From an uncultured Actinomyces sp. (GTDB lineage: Bacteria; Actinomycetota; Actinomycetes; Actinomycetales; Actinomycetaceae), in NCBI GenBank assembly GCA_937926195.1, contig CALEXZ010000133.1, positions 1 through 42,061 on the forward strand: DNA of 42,061 bases. The letters are read 5' to 3'. The translations under genes were made by a program, and so were the position numbers. Numbering within the stretch: the first letter of the stretch is position 1; each line of letters starts with the position of its first letter. The notes below the pieces were generated by a model. That model was given only the letters and a program-made list of their open reading frames with translations, ran no database searches and was not told where the DNA came from. This document shows positions 24,236 to 32,112 of the stretch, one piece after another.

Positions 24236-24676
24236 TCAGGCGCTCTCGCCGAACACCACCGCGGAGGCGTTCTCGCCCTCGGCCGTCGAGGTGACCGTGT
24301 TACCGCCGTTGACGGTCATGGAGACGGTCACGTCGCTGCCGTCCTTGATCTGGGCGGACAGCTTGAGCATCGAGGTGTCGATCTCCTGGGACGGGTCGAG
24401 GGTGACCGTCTCGCTGAAGGGCAGCTCGCGGTCGTTGAAGGTCTGCTCCACCGGGGCGCCGTTGACGTCGACGGTGGTCATGGTGATGTCAGCCATCGTC
24501 GCCGTCGTGCTCGTGACCTCGAAGAGGATGCCGTTGGCGGGGGCCTCGCCCCCGGCGCTCGCGGTCGCGCTCTGCTCGGAGGACGACTCAGAGTCGGAGG
24601 AACCGCAGGCGACCAGGCTCGCGGCGACGATGCTGAGCGAGCCGAGACCGAAGAGACGGCGGGGCAGAACGGACAT
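24236..24676 (-). CDS. MmpS-like lipoprotein
   Basis: A 146-residue secreted lipoprotein. The signal peptide is MSVLPRRLFGLGSLSIVAAS with lipobox LVACGSS, so the mature protein would be lipidated at Cys. A Ser-rich linker follows, then a small beta-sandwich (ITMTTVDVNGAPVEQTFNDR, LPFSETVTLDPSQ, VTVSMTVNGGNTVTSTAEG), which matches the MmpS/transport-accessory pattern. MmpS proteins normally partner an MmpL exporter, but none is in the window. The ATG at 24676 has AGGAG at ideal spacing; a GTG six bases upstream is too close to it. Confidence 0.8.
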   Translation of the reverse strand: MSVLPRRLFGLGSLSIVAASLVACGSSDSESSSEQSATASAGGEAPANGILFEVTSTTATMADITMTTVDVNGAPVEQTFNDRELPFSETVTLDPSQEIDTSMLKLSAQIKDGSDVTVSMTVNGGNTVTSTAEGENASAVVFGESA

Positions 24677-24756
24677 GGACACTCTCCTGAGGCGTCGGGA
24701 TAACGGAAGGGTAGGACGAAACTACACCCCGTGCGCCGCCACGAGGGCGCCTGCGC

Positions 24757-25683
24757 TCACTGTCGCCTGCGACTCGGGACACGGCCACCGGTGCCGGCCA
24801 GCGCGACCGCACCCGAGACGAGGACCAGCCCCAGGACCTCCCACACGTTGGGCAGCTGGGCGAGCATGACGACGCCGACGACCAGCGAGGTCGCCGGGAA
24901 CAGGGCCTGCAGGAGGGAGAAGGTGTCCGAGCGCAGGCGCCCGAGGTTGACCTGGTCCAGCACGTAGGGCACGACCGTCGACATGAGGGACACGCCCAGC
25001 ACCCTGACGACGGTGGACAGGTCCGTGAGGGCGGCGCCCGCCGTCGTCACCGCCAGGGGCAGGTAGAAGAGGCTGCCCGCGACGGAGGCGACCGCCAGGG
25101 AGTCGAGCCCGGCCCCCGCGCCCGCCACCACCCTGCCGGTGAGGATGTAGGCGGCCCACGCTCCGGCGGCCGCCATGGCGACCAGGACCCCGGCGCGCTG
25201 CTGGGAGTCGGACATGTCCAGCCCCAGGCCACCGATGGCGGCGACACCCGCCAGTGCCATGACGACGGCGACGCGCGGGCGCCAGCCACGCCCGGTCGTG
25301 AGGGCGACGACGACGGGGCCGAGGAACTCCAGGGAGACCGCCGTCCCCATGGGCAGGAGCTTGATGGAGGCGTAGAAGAACACGTTCATCGTGGCGATGG
25401 CGACGCCGAAGGCCGCGCAGACGGCCAGCTCACGCGCCCCCCAACGGCGCCGCCACGGCCTGCGCCAGGCGACGAGGATGACGGCGGCGATGGTGATGCG
25501 CCACCAGGCGACCGTCGTCGAGGGCATGAGGGCGAAGAGGGCGACGGCGAAGCCCGCGCCGACGTAGCTCGACAGCGCCGACAGGATGACAAGGACCGGG
25601 GCCGGGACGGCGCGCAGGAGGGCACCGGGCGCGCGGCCGCTCACAACGGGACCACCGGAGCGGGGCGGGAGGCAGACGGGCAC
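24757..25683 (-). CDS. EamA/DMT family transporter, RhtA-like
   Basis: Ten-helix inner-membrane exporter of 308 residues with two EamA repeats. Recognisable stretches are ALSSYVGAGFAVALFALM, VAWWRITIAAVILV, LLPMGTAVSLEFLGPVVVAL and DQVNLGRLRSDTFSLLQALF, the last typical of RhtA-type threonine/homoserine exporters. The start is the GTG at 25683; a later GTG in VVSGRAPG is possible. It is separated by about 50 bp from the AEC carrier on the same strand. The substrate is inferred from family only. Confidence 0.88.
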   Translation of the reverse strand: MPVCLPPRSGGPVVSGRAPGALLRAVPAPVLVILSALSSYVGAGFAVALFALMPSTTVAWWRITIAAVILVAWRRPWRRRWGARELAVCAAFGVAIATMNVFFYASIKLLPMGTAVSLEFLGPVVVALTTGRGWRPRVAVVMALAGVAAIGGLGLDMSDSQQRAGVLVAMAAAGAWAAYILTGRVVAGAGAGLDSLAVASVAGSLFYLPLAVTTAGAALTDLSTVVRVLGVSLMSTVVPYVLDQVNLGRLRSDTFSLLQALFPATSLVVGVVMLAQLPNVWEVLGLVLVSGAVALAGTGGRVPSRRRQ

Positions 25684-25732
25684 AAGCCCATTGTCGCCCC
25701 GATGCGGCGCTCCCCGACGGCACGGGGCGGCC

Positions 25733-26800
25733 TCAGGTCAGGAACGCCGACGCGAGGAGCTCGACGGGCACAAAGCCAGCGGTCGTCAGCAGGACGCAGT
25801 CGCGAGCCAGGGCCTTGGCGTTGCCGTAGCGGGAGGCGTACATGAAGACGTTCTGCGCGCAGGGCAGTGCCGCCGTCGTCACCGGCACGAGCAGCTCGGC
25901 TCCGCGCAGCCCCAGCGCGAGCCCCACCCCGACGGCGAGGGCGGGCACGAGCAGCAGCTTCCAGGCGACCGTGAGCCACAGGACCGCCCCGGGGCCCGAG
26001 CGGTCCGCATCCTCCTCCGGCCCCGTGGCCGGGACGGGGGCGGGCGCGCGCTCACCCGGGCGCAGGCGCGTCACCTGCGACACGGTGAGGCGACGGCGCA
26101 CGCGCGGCGAGGAGGCCGCCAGGCTCATGCCCAGCGAGACCATCATGACGGTGACGGCGAGGGAGCCGAGGGCGTCGAGCACACCCGCGACGAGGCCGCC
26201 GAGCCACGCGCTCATGTCCCACCCGGCGAGGTTGACGAGCAGCCCGACGGCGACGCCCAGCAGCAGGGGGTTGCGCAGCGGTGCCGTCCACACCCGTCGG
26301 TGCCCACCCCCTCCCCCGCCCGCGGCGGCGCCCTGCACCCCCTCCGCCCGGCGTCGGGCCTCCGCCCAGTCCAGGACGGCGAAGGCCACGGGCGACAGGA
26401 TGAGGAGCTGGAGCAGGAGGATCGGGGCGATGGCGGTGGCGTCACCGAGCAGGACGACGAGCACGGGGATGCCGAGGTTCGCGGCGTTGACGTAGCCGCC
26501 CGCCAGTCCCCCGATCGTCGCCTCCGCGAGCGAGCGGCGCAGCACCCAGTAGTGCAGGGCGAAGGCCGACAGGACGCCCAGGAGCTCGGCGGCCAGGCCG
26601 GCGGCCGTCTGCCGGGACACGACCGTGGCGAGGTCCGCCGTGGCGATGGTGGTCACCAGCAGGGCCGGTGTGGCCGCGTAGAAGCACAGCCGGGTGAGGA
26701 CCGTGTCGCTGCCGGCGGGCAGGGCGTCGAAGCGCACGAGCGCCCAGCCCACGGCGATGACGACGGCGAAGACGGAGAGCCCTGCCAGGACCTCAGCCAT
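25733..26800 (-). CDS. AEC (auxin efflux carrier) family transporter
   Basis: A 355-residue membrane protein with about ten helices in the AEC arrangement (FYAATPALLVTTIATAD, GGYVNAANLGIPVLVVLLGD, TTAALPCAQNVFMYASRYG). Bacterial members export or import small organic anions such as malate or malonate. A central hydrophilic loop (about 145-175) and another around 240-270 are charged. The ATG at 26800 lies eight bases inside the preceding gene, so translation is probably coupled to it. Confidence 0.92.
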   Translation of the reverse strand: MAEVLAGLSVFAVVIAVGWALVRFDALPAGSDTVLTRLCFYAATPALLVTTIATADLATVVSRQTAAGLAAELLGVLSAFALHYWVLRRSLAEATIGGLAGGYVNAANLGIPVLVVLLGDATAIAPILLLQLLILSPVAFAVLDWAEARRRAEGVQGAAAGGGGGGHRRVWTAPLRNPLLLGVAVGLLVNLAGWDMSAWLGGLVAGVLDALGSLAVTVMMVSLGMSLAASSPRVRRRLTVSQVTRLRPGERAPAPVPATGPEEDADRSGPGAVLWLTVAWKLLLVPALAVGVGLALGLRGAELLVPVTTAALPCAQNVFMYASRYGNAKALARDCVLLTTAGFVPVELLASAFLT

Positions 26801-27788
26801 GCGGCTGCGTCAGCTCCAGGTCGACCCAGGTGGCCGCGTGGTCGGAGACGACGAGGCTGCGCGTGCCCCAGGCCGTGGCCCGCAGGGCGCGCACCGGGGC
26901 CGGGGCGGCGGCGCCCGCACCCAGGGGGACGCCGTCGGCGCCCAGTGGCCAGGGGTCGGTGAGCAGGTGGTCGATGCGGTTGCGGGGATCGGCGGCCGGG
27001 AAGGTCGGGCCGTCACCGAGCGGGCGGGCGATGCCCAGCCGGGCGAGGGCGTCCGCACGCAGGTTGAGGTCGCCGGCGAGCAGGTGGGTGCCGGGCAGGC
27101 CCGTCAGCGCCGACCACGCGTCGGCGAGCTGGGCGGCGGCGACGTCGGAGCGGGTGGCCAGGTGGGTGGAGGCGACGGCCAGGTCGGATGCACCACCTGG
27201 GGCCCCCACCGGGGCGAGTGCCGTCCCGGCGTTGATCGTCGCGGCGACCATGATCCGCGCCGTGGACGTGAAGACCCGGTAGGAGCGCGGGTTCCAGGCG
27301 GGGGCGCCGTCGCGGCGGGTGACGTGGGCGGGGCCGCGTCCCAGGCGGCGCACGTGCCACGAGCCGACGGGCAGGCGGCTGAGCAGCGCGTTGCCGAAGC
27401 CCGCCAGGGGCAGGCCGACGCCTCGCCTGAGGTAGCCCAGGACGTCGTCGCCGGGAGCGCTCAGCGCCGAGCGCAGCGGGCGGCGCCGCAGCCCGGTGAC
27501 GGCCCCCGCGTAGGCGGCGGCGAAGCGGTGGTAGCGCCAGCCGAGCAGGCGCGCCAGCTCACCGGCCTGGTCGAGGCGGCCGGAACGGGCCTGGCCGCGA
27601 TCGACCTCCTGCAGGGCGATGACGTCGGGGGCGATCTGCGTGATCTGCTCGGCCAGGGCGGCCAGGACCTCCCGGGCGGCGCCCGGGTCGGAGACGTCCA
27701 CCCCGGCGAGCGGCGCGGTCGCGGGGTCGTGGGCGGCGCCCGCCCCGGGCTGGCCGTACTGGAGGTTGAGGCTCAGGACGCGGATCAC
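26793..27788 (-). CDS. Endonuclease/exonuclease/phosphatase family protein
   Basis: A 331-residue metal-dependent phosphoesterase fold (DNase I/synaptojanin-like). Motifs: VLSLNLQYG (Asn metal ligand), ALQEVDRG (catalytic Glu), LAGDLNLRADA (Asp/Asn pair), RIDHLLTDP and SDHAATWVDL (catalytic Asp-His). All canonical positions are present, so an active enzyme is likely; it may cleave nucleic acid, inositol phosphate or phospholipid. No signal peptide is seen. The GTG start overlaps the msrB stop (GTGA) and the stop overlaps the AEC start, giving a coupled three-gene unit. Confidence 0.92.
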   Translation of the reverse strand: MIRVLSLNLQYGQPGAGAAHDPATAPLAGVDVSDPGAAREVLAALAEQITQIAPDVIALQEVDRGQARSGRLDQAGELARLLGWRYHRFAAAYAGAVTGLRRRPLRSALSAPGDDVLGYLRRGVGLPLAGFGNALLSRLPVGSWHVRRLGRGPAHVTRRDGAPAWNPRSYRVFTSTARIMVAATINAGTALAPVGAPGGASDLAVASTHLATRSDVAAAQLADAWSALTGLPGTHLLAGDLNLRADALARLGIARPLGDGPTFPAADPRNRIDHLLTDPWPLGADGVPLGAGAAAPAPVRALRATAWGTRSLVVSDHAATWVDLELTQPHG

Positions 27789-28219
27789 TGGTCGGCCTCG
27801 AAGGTCAGGCTCACGGAGTTCATGCAGTAGCGCTGGCCGGTGGGCGTGTGGGGGGCGTCGTCGAAGACGTGGCCGAGGTGGCTGTCGCAGGCGGCGCAGC
27901 GGACCTCGGTGCGCACCATGCCGTGGCTCGTGTCGGTCAAGAGCGTGACGGCCTCTAAGCGGGCCGGGTCGTAGAAGGAGGGCCAGCCGCAGCGGGAGTC
28001 GAACTTCGTGGTGGAGCGGAAGAGCTCGGCGCCGCAGCCGCGGCAGCGGTAGACGCCCTCGCGGTGCTCGTCGAGCAGCGCGCCCGTGAAGGGGCGCTCG
28101 GTGCCCGCCTCACGTAGGACGTGGTACTCGAAGGGGTCAAGGACGGCCCGCCACTGGGCGTCCGTGCGGGCGATGGCCGCCGGGTCGAGCCGCGGCGTCG
28201 TGTCGTCGTTGCTGGTCAC
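27785..28219 (-). CDS. msrB: Peptide-methionine (R)-S-oxide reductase
   Basis: Reduces methionine R-sulfoxide in proteins. The 144-residue product has two zinc CxxC motifs (Cys59/62 in CRGCG, Cys108/111 in CAAC), the catalytic Cys132 in RYCMNSVSL and an accessory Cys77 in SRCGWPSFYDP. The GTG at 28219 (VTSNDDTTPR) is chosen by homology; the frame is open further upstream but lacks family character there. The following genes overlap it, so msrB, the EEP enzyme and the AEC carrier form one operon. Confidence 0.96.
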   Translation of the reverse strand: MTSNDDTTPRLDPAAIARTDAQWRAVLDPFEYHVLREAGTERPFTGALLDEHREGVYRCRGCGAELFRSTTKFDSRCGWPSFYDPARLEAVTLLTDTSHGMVRTEVRCAACDSHLGHVFDDAPHTPTGQRYCMNSVSLTFEADQ

Positions 28220-28301
28220 GGTCCCATCGTGGACCGTGACGGGCCCTGGTGGCGAGGCCGATCGCCCAGTGGGAACAGCGGGCGAAGCGGGACCGCTCCC
28301 G

Positions 28302-29756
28302 TCAGCCCTCCTCCTTGCGGCCGGCGGGGCCGCGCCCGGCACCTGGCTCGGCGGCGGGCAGCACCATCGTGGACTCTCCCGTCTCCCCCGTCTCCGCGAC
28401 CTCCTGCCGCGGCTGCTCACGTGCCTTCTCGCCTCGCGCGAGGATGTGGCGACGCATCAGCTTCTCCCGGCGCAGCCGTCGCAGCGGCGAGCGCCCGCGG
28501 GCGACGGCACGCACGCGAGCGGCGTCCTCCGGGGTGTCCTCGACGCGCTCCTGGGGCGCCGTCGGGGCCTCGATATCCGCGGGCTGCTGCAGGATCGCGA
28601 GCTCCTCGGCGAGCCGGGCGACCTGCTCGGGCTGCGGGTCGCGGGAGACCTCGACGTGCTGGACCTCGACACGCGTGCGCGGCAGGGCGTAGGGGGCCTC
28701 GTTCTGCAGCCAGTGGACGAGCTCCTCACGGATGAGGCACTGCAGCCGCCACACGCTCGCGGCGTCGGCCGCGGAGATGGCCACGCGCACGGTGACCGTC
28801 CCGCCGGAGGTGGAGGTGACGTCGACGTCGGCGGTCCGCCCGTCCCAGGACCGGGAGGCCTTGACGATCCTCATGGCCTCGGCGCGCACGGCGGCCACGG
28901 GCACGCGCCAGTCGAGGTCGAGCTCGACCGTACCGGTGTACTCCGTGGAGTGGCGCGACCAGTTCTCGAAGGGGTTCTGTGTGAAGTACGAGGAGGGGTA
29001 GATGAGGCGGCGCCCGTCCCACACGCGCACCACCACGTAGGTGAGCGTGATCTCCTCGATGGCTCCGCGGTCGGTGTCGACCTGGACGACGTCGTCGACG
29101 CGGATCGCGTCCGTGACGGCGAGCTGGATGCCGGCGAAGACGTTGCCCAGGGTTGACTGCGCGGCCAGACCGGCGACGACGGAGACGAGGCCTGCGGAGG
29201 CGAGCAACGAGCCCATGGCCAGGCGCGCCGAGGGGAAGGTCATGACGGCACCGACAAGGCCGCAGATGATGACGACGACCTCGGCGAAGCGCCGGAGGAC
29301 CTGCGCCTGCGTGGTGACGCGGTTGGCACGCCCCTGGTCCTCGGAGGCACGCACCCCCTTGACCACGGAGGACTCCACCGCCTTGAGCAAGGCGACGAGA
29401 ACTCCTGTGCCCGCGAGGATGACACCGATGAGGAGCACCTGGACGGCCACGTCGGTCCACGCGGGCAGGGCGAGGCTCAGGCGGGCCACCACGGTTGCGA
29501 CGTACCCGCCGGCGAGCGCTCCCAGCGCGTAGACGGGGGTGCGCCCGAAACGGGCGGCCTCGTGGTACATGCTGCGGCGCCGGCCGAGCGCCCTGAGGAT
29601 GGCGATGAGCAGAATCGCCAGGACGAGGCCGATGAGCACGCCCACACCGGCGTACACGAGCAGGCCCAGGAGGTCCTCGGTCGCGGCGGCGACGGTCTCC
29701 ACGGTCTCCACGACGGTGCTGTCGGGGCTGGGCGTGGGCGTGGCGGTGGTCGGCAT
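28302..29756 (-). CDS. Mechanosensitive ion channel, MscS family
   Basis: Osmotic safety valve of 484 residues. Transmembrane helices lie near 28-55, 72-95, 105-125 and 160-180. The pore helix runs through GSLLASAGLVSVVAGLAAQS TLGNVFAG, followed by the beta-domain motif DDVVQVDTDRGAIEEITLTY and IYPSSYFTQNPFENWSR. The cytoplasmic tail after about 395 is long, charged and likely disordered (EDAARVRAVARGRSPLRRLR). ATG at 29756 is preceded by TACGCT six bases upstream, giving a leaderless mRNA. A copy of the motif shared with the tRNA-Lys promoter lies at 29776-29797. Confidence 0.94.
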   Translation of the reverse strand: MPTTATPTPSPDSTVVETVETVAAATEDLLGLLVYAGVGVLIGLVLAILLIAILRALGRRRSMYHEAARFGRTPVYALGALAGGYVATVVARLSLALPAWTDVAVQVLLIGVILAGTGVLVALLKAVESSVVKGVRASEDQGRANRVTTQAQVLRRFAEVVVIICGLVGAVMTFPSARLAMGSLLASAGLVSVVAGLAAQSTLGNVFAGIQLAVTDAIRVDDVVQVDTDRGAIEEITLTYVVVRVWDGRRLIYPSSYFTQNPFENWSRHSTEYTGTVELDLDWRVPVAAVRAEAMRIVKASRSWDGRTADVDVTSTSGGTVTVRVAISAADAASVWRLQCLIREELVHWLQNEAPYALPRTRVEVQHVEVSRDPQPEQVARLAEELAILQQPADIEAPTAPQERVEDTPEDAARVRAVARGRSPLRRLRREKLMRRHILARGEKAREQPRQEVAETGETGESTMVLPAAEPGAGRGPAGRKEEG

Positions 29757-29762
29757 GAGGTG

Positions 29763-29768
29763 AGCGTA
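29763..29768 (-). promoter_or_regulatory. Leaderless-type -10 element of the MscS gene
   Basis: Toward the gene: TACGCT, CACCTC, then the ATG at 29756. No ribosome binding site. Confidence 0.6.
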
Positions 29769-29775
29769 GGTGGGC

Positions 29776-29797
29776 TGTCACGATCCAGGCCATTGCC
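29776..29797 (-). promoter_or_regulatory. Copy 3 of the shared motif, upstream of the MscS gene
   Basis: Toward the gene it reads GGCAATGGCCTGGATCGTGA followed by CA. GTGACA ends seven bases before the -10 element, nearly the same geometry as at tRNA-Lys, so it overlaps the -35 region. Confidence 0.5.
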
Positions 29798-29902
29798 GTC
29801 CCACCACCCGTATTCGCCCGGGAAGAACAGCGGGATCACGGCGGTCTCCCGTCGGACGCGCCGGCGTGTCCCGGGCGATGGCAGGGATCGAGACACCAAC
29901 GC

Positions 29903-29931
29903 TAGACGTACTACGCTCCACGTAGTACGCT
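29903..29931 (+). promoter_or_regulatory. PadR promoter with the operator in its spacer
   Basis: -35-like TAGACG at 29903-29908 and -10 TACGCT at 29926-29931, 17 bp apart. The spacer is occupied by GTACTACG-CTCCA-CGTAGTAC (29908-29928), a perfect 8-5-8 palindrome. This layout fits repression by the PadR protein encoded next. Confidence 0.65.
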
Positions 29932-29967
29932 TGACGTACAACCCCGACGACAGGAGGACGGACGGCC

Positions 29968-30303
29968 ATGATCAGCGCAGACGCCATTCGTGGCTACATC
30001 AACCTCATCGTGCTCAGCCTCCTGAGCACGAGCCCTTCCTACGCCTACGAGCTCGCCAAGACCATCAGCGATGTCTCCGAGGGCGAGTACTCGATGAAGC
30101 AGACGACCCTCTACTCCGCGCTCAAGCGCCTGGAGGGTACGGGCCTCGTCACCTCCTTCCCGGACACCTCGGAGTCCGGCAAGCCACGCACCTACTACCG
30201 CCTCACCGACGCCGGTGCCACTCACCTGAGCGAGAAGCTCAACGAGTGGGAGGACACCAAGACCCTCATCGACCGGTTCGTCGCCCGAGCAACCACCCTC
30301 TGA
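29968..30303 (+). CDS. PadR family transcriptional regulator
   Basis: Winged-helix repressor of 111 residues, the short form without the long C-terminal dimerisation arm. Hallmarks: GYINLIVLSLLSTSPSYAYEL at the start, recognition helix YSMKQTTLYSALKRLEGTGL (about 41-60) and wing YYRLTDAG. GGAGG lies upstream of the ATG. The membrane protein 29 bp downstream has a HAAS-type N-terminus; such PadR-membrane protein pairs are common in Gram-positive envelope-stress loci. It probably represses its own operon through the palindrome at 29908-29928. Confidence 0.93.
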   Translation: MISADAIRGYINLIVLSLLSTSPSYAYELAKTISDVSEGEYSMKQTTLYSALKRLEGTGLVTSFPDTSESGKPRTYYRLTDAGATHLSEKLNEWEDTKTLIDRFVARATTL

Positions 30304-30332
30304 CCCACCCCCACTTAGAACGGACAGCACTG

Positions 30333-31394
30333 ATGGACACCATCGCCTCCTTCCTCGACGCCATGTTCGCCCCCTACCCCTCCACCCCCCGCCTCACCGA
30401 GGCGAAGGCCGAGCTGCGGGCCATGATGGAGGACGCCTACGCCGACGCGATCGGCTCGGGCAAGACGCACAACGAGGCCGTGGGCCAAGTCATCACCGAC
30501 TTCGGTAACCTTGAGGAGCTGGCGCCAGCCCTCGGCATCCTCCCCGACATCCGCGGCGTACAGGACGCGACGCCGCCCAGCACGCCGACGGCGCCCGCCG
30601 CCGCGGCGCCCTCGGGCCCGCCGGTCGTCACCCTGCCCGAGGCCCAGGCCCTCGCTGAGGCCAAGCGCACCACCGGTCGCGCGCTGGGCACCGGTGTGGC
30701 CCTGCTCGTCCTGGCCGCCGCCCCGTTCATCGCCCTGACGGGTATGTCGGAGGGCTCTGGCCCGTTCTCGGTCTCCGAGGGTCAGGCGGAGCTCATCGGG
30801 CTTCCGCTCACGCTCATCATCGTCGCGGCGAGTGTGCTCATCCTCGTTCAGCGCCGCCGCGCCTTCGTCGAGCTCACGCACCTGCTCAACGGCGAGTTCA
30901 CCCAGGACCCCATCGTCTCGGCATGGGCCAGGCGTCTGCGCGTGGAGCACGACGGGCCGCGCTCACGCGCCCTCATGGCGGCCGTCGGGCTGTGGATCGT
31001 CTCGGCGATCCCGGTCGTGGCCACGGGTGTCCTGTCGGATATGGATGGACATCGGGACTACTCCCCGCTCGGCGTGGTCGCCACGCTGGCTCTCGTGGCC
31101 CTGGGTCTGTGGATCTTCCTGCCGACGAACTGGGCGGCCTCGACCCACGCGGCCCTGACCGAACAGGGACGACCCAGCGACGCCACTGAGGACCGGGAGT
31201 CCGGGGACAAGATTCTCGGCGTCATCGCCGCCACCTACTGGCCGCTGGCCGTCGTCGCCTACTTCATCTGGTCCTTCGGCTTCGACGCGTGGAACAAGAG
31301 CTGGATCATCTGGCCGATCGCGGGCGTCCTCTTCGGCGCGTTCGCGGGGGTGATGGGGACGTTGGCGCAGGCACGTCGCAAGCGGCAGCGCTGA
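30333..31394 (+). CDS. HAAS-domain membrane protein paired with PadR
   Basis: A 353-residue protein. The N-terminal ~70 residues are an alpha-helical signalling domain (MDTIASFLDAMFAPYPSTPR, AKAELRAMMEDAYADAIGSG, NEAVGQVITDFGNLEEL) of the HAAS type. An Ala/Pro linker follows, then six predicted helices (about 115-345) and a basic end. Such proteins are thought to transmit envelope signals with an adjacent PadR regulator; the mechanism is not established. The ATG at 30333 has only a weak GGACAG upstream, so translation may depend on the padR mRNA. Confidence 0.85.
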   Translation: MDTIASFLDAMFAPYPSTPRLTEAKAELRAMMEDAYADAIGSGKTHNEAVGQVITDFGNLEELAPALGILPDIRGVQDATPPSTPTAPAAAAPSGPPVVTLPEAQALAEAKRTTGRALGTGVALLVLAAAPFIALTGMSEGSGPFSVSEGQAELIGLPLTLIIVAASVLILVQRRRAFVELTHLLNGEFTQDPIVSAWARRLRVEHDGPRSRALMAAVGLWIVSAIPVVATGVLSDMDGHRDYSPLGVVATLALVALGLWIFLPTNWAASTHAALTEQGRPSDATEDRESGDKILGVIAATYWPLAVVAYFIWSFGFDAWNKSWIIWPIAGVLFGAFAGVMGTLAQARRKRQR

Positions 31395-31635
31395 GCAGCC
31401 GGGCAGGGCCGCTGGTCAGAGCAGCCGGGCCGGGTCCGACGGCGGTCAGTACCGCCCGGGCCCGGCCCGCACCGTCGCCGGGAGCGACGGGGCGCTTCCG
31501 GACCCGGCCCGCGCCGTCGCCGGGAACGAGGGGGCCGTCTCCGGGCCCGGCCGCCATGGGGCACGACAGGCAGCGCCCCGAGCAGCGGCGCCCCGGAACG
31601 CGGGCAGCCGCACCCGGCAGGCCGAGGAATGAGCG
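31395..31635. repeat. GC-rich region with an imperfect ~30-bp repeat
   Basis: Two near-identical stretches (about 31457-31487 and 31499-31529), each with CCCGGCCCGC, then CCGTCGCCGGGA and ACGAG or GCGA, are 42 bp apart; a partial third follows at about 31539. GAGCAGCCGGGC near 31395 is also duplicated. No gene is recognised. Confidence 0.6.
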
Positions 31636-31666
31636 AAGGCCCGGGTCCTTGTGGGGCCCGGGCCTT
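31636..31666. terminator. Terminator at the end of the tRNA cluster
   Basis: AAGGCCCGGG and CCCGGGCCTT form a perfect 10-bp stem, extended inward by a wobble and two C-G pairs. It lies seven bases past the tRNA-Phe 3' end on the minus strand and could also stop plus-strand transcripts from the HAAS gene. Confidence 0.75.
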
Positions 31667-31672
31667 TCGCAG

Positions 31673-31745
31673 TGGCTCCGACCGGTGTCGATCCGGTGAC
31701 CTTTCGATTTTCAGTCGAACGCTCTACCAACTGAGCTACAGAGCC
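31673..31745 (-). tRNA. tRNA-Phe (anticodon GAA)
   Basis: A 73-nt cloverleaf: acceptor GGCTCTG/CGGAGCC, D-arm TAGCTCAGTTGGTAGAGC, anticodon loop CTGAAAA and discriminator A. The T-loop sequence is TCGACAC, where TTCRANY would be usual. CCA is not encoded. Confidence 0.96.
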
Positions 31746-31750
31746 TTGGG

Positions 31751-31790
31751 GCGGTATCGGCCCGATCATGATAGACCGGGCCGATACCGC
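31751..31790. repeat. Perfect 14-bp hairpin between tRNA-Asp and tRNA-Phe
   Basis: GCGGTATCGGCCCG and its exact complement flank a 12-nt loop. It fills nearly the entire 50-bp spacer between the two tRNAs. It could attenuate tRNA-Phe or guide processing. Confidence 0.85.
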
Positions 31791-31795
31791 TTCCG

Positions 31796-31869
31796 CGACC
31801 TCGACGGGACTTGAACCCGCGACCTCCGCCGTGACAGGGCGGCGCGCTAACCAACTGCGCCACAAGGCC
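31796..31869 (-). tRNA. tRNA-Asp (anticodon GTC)
   Basis: A 74-nt cloverleaf: acceptor GGCCTTG/CGAGGTC with two wobble pairs, D-arm GGCGCAGTTGGTTAGCGC, anticodon loop CTGTCAC, T-loop TTCAAGT and discriminator G, as expected for Asp. Confidence 0.97.
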
Positions 31870-31891
31870 ATATGAAGTTCGCACGAACTGG

Positions 31892-31964
31892 TACCCCCAA
31901 CGGGATTCGAACCCGTGCTACCGCCGTGAAAGGGCGGGGTCCTAGGCCGCTAGACGATGGGGGC
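31892..31964 (-). tRNA. tRNA-Glu (anticodon TTC)
   Basis: A 73-nt cloverleaf: acceptor GCCCCCA/TGGGGGT, anticodon loop CTTTCAC, T-arm ACGGGTTCGAATCCCGT and discriminator A. First in the Glu-Asp-Phe cluster, with a 22-bp gap to tRNA-Asp. Confidence 0.97.
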
Positions 31965-32112
31965 CTGTTGCCCTCGGCGTCGCCGCGCCTCGAACCGGAT
32001 AGAACATTAAGGGCAGAGTCGTCGGGGGCGCAAATCCCCCAGGCGTGAGCCTGCTCACCGGCGGCGCGCGCCGGGGCCGCCGTGGGGGCGCGCGCCGTGG
32101 CAGGCTGCTGCC

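Noticed and set aside
31395..31635. Coding interpretation of the GC-rich repeats after the HAAS gene
   Set aside because: The frames are Pro/Arg/Gly-rich, change with each repeat and have no start signal.
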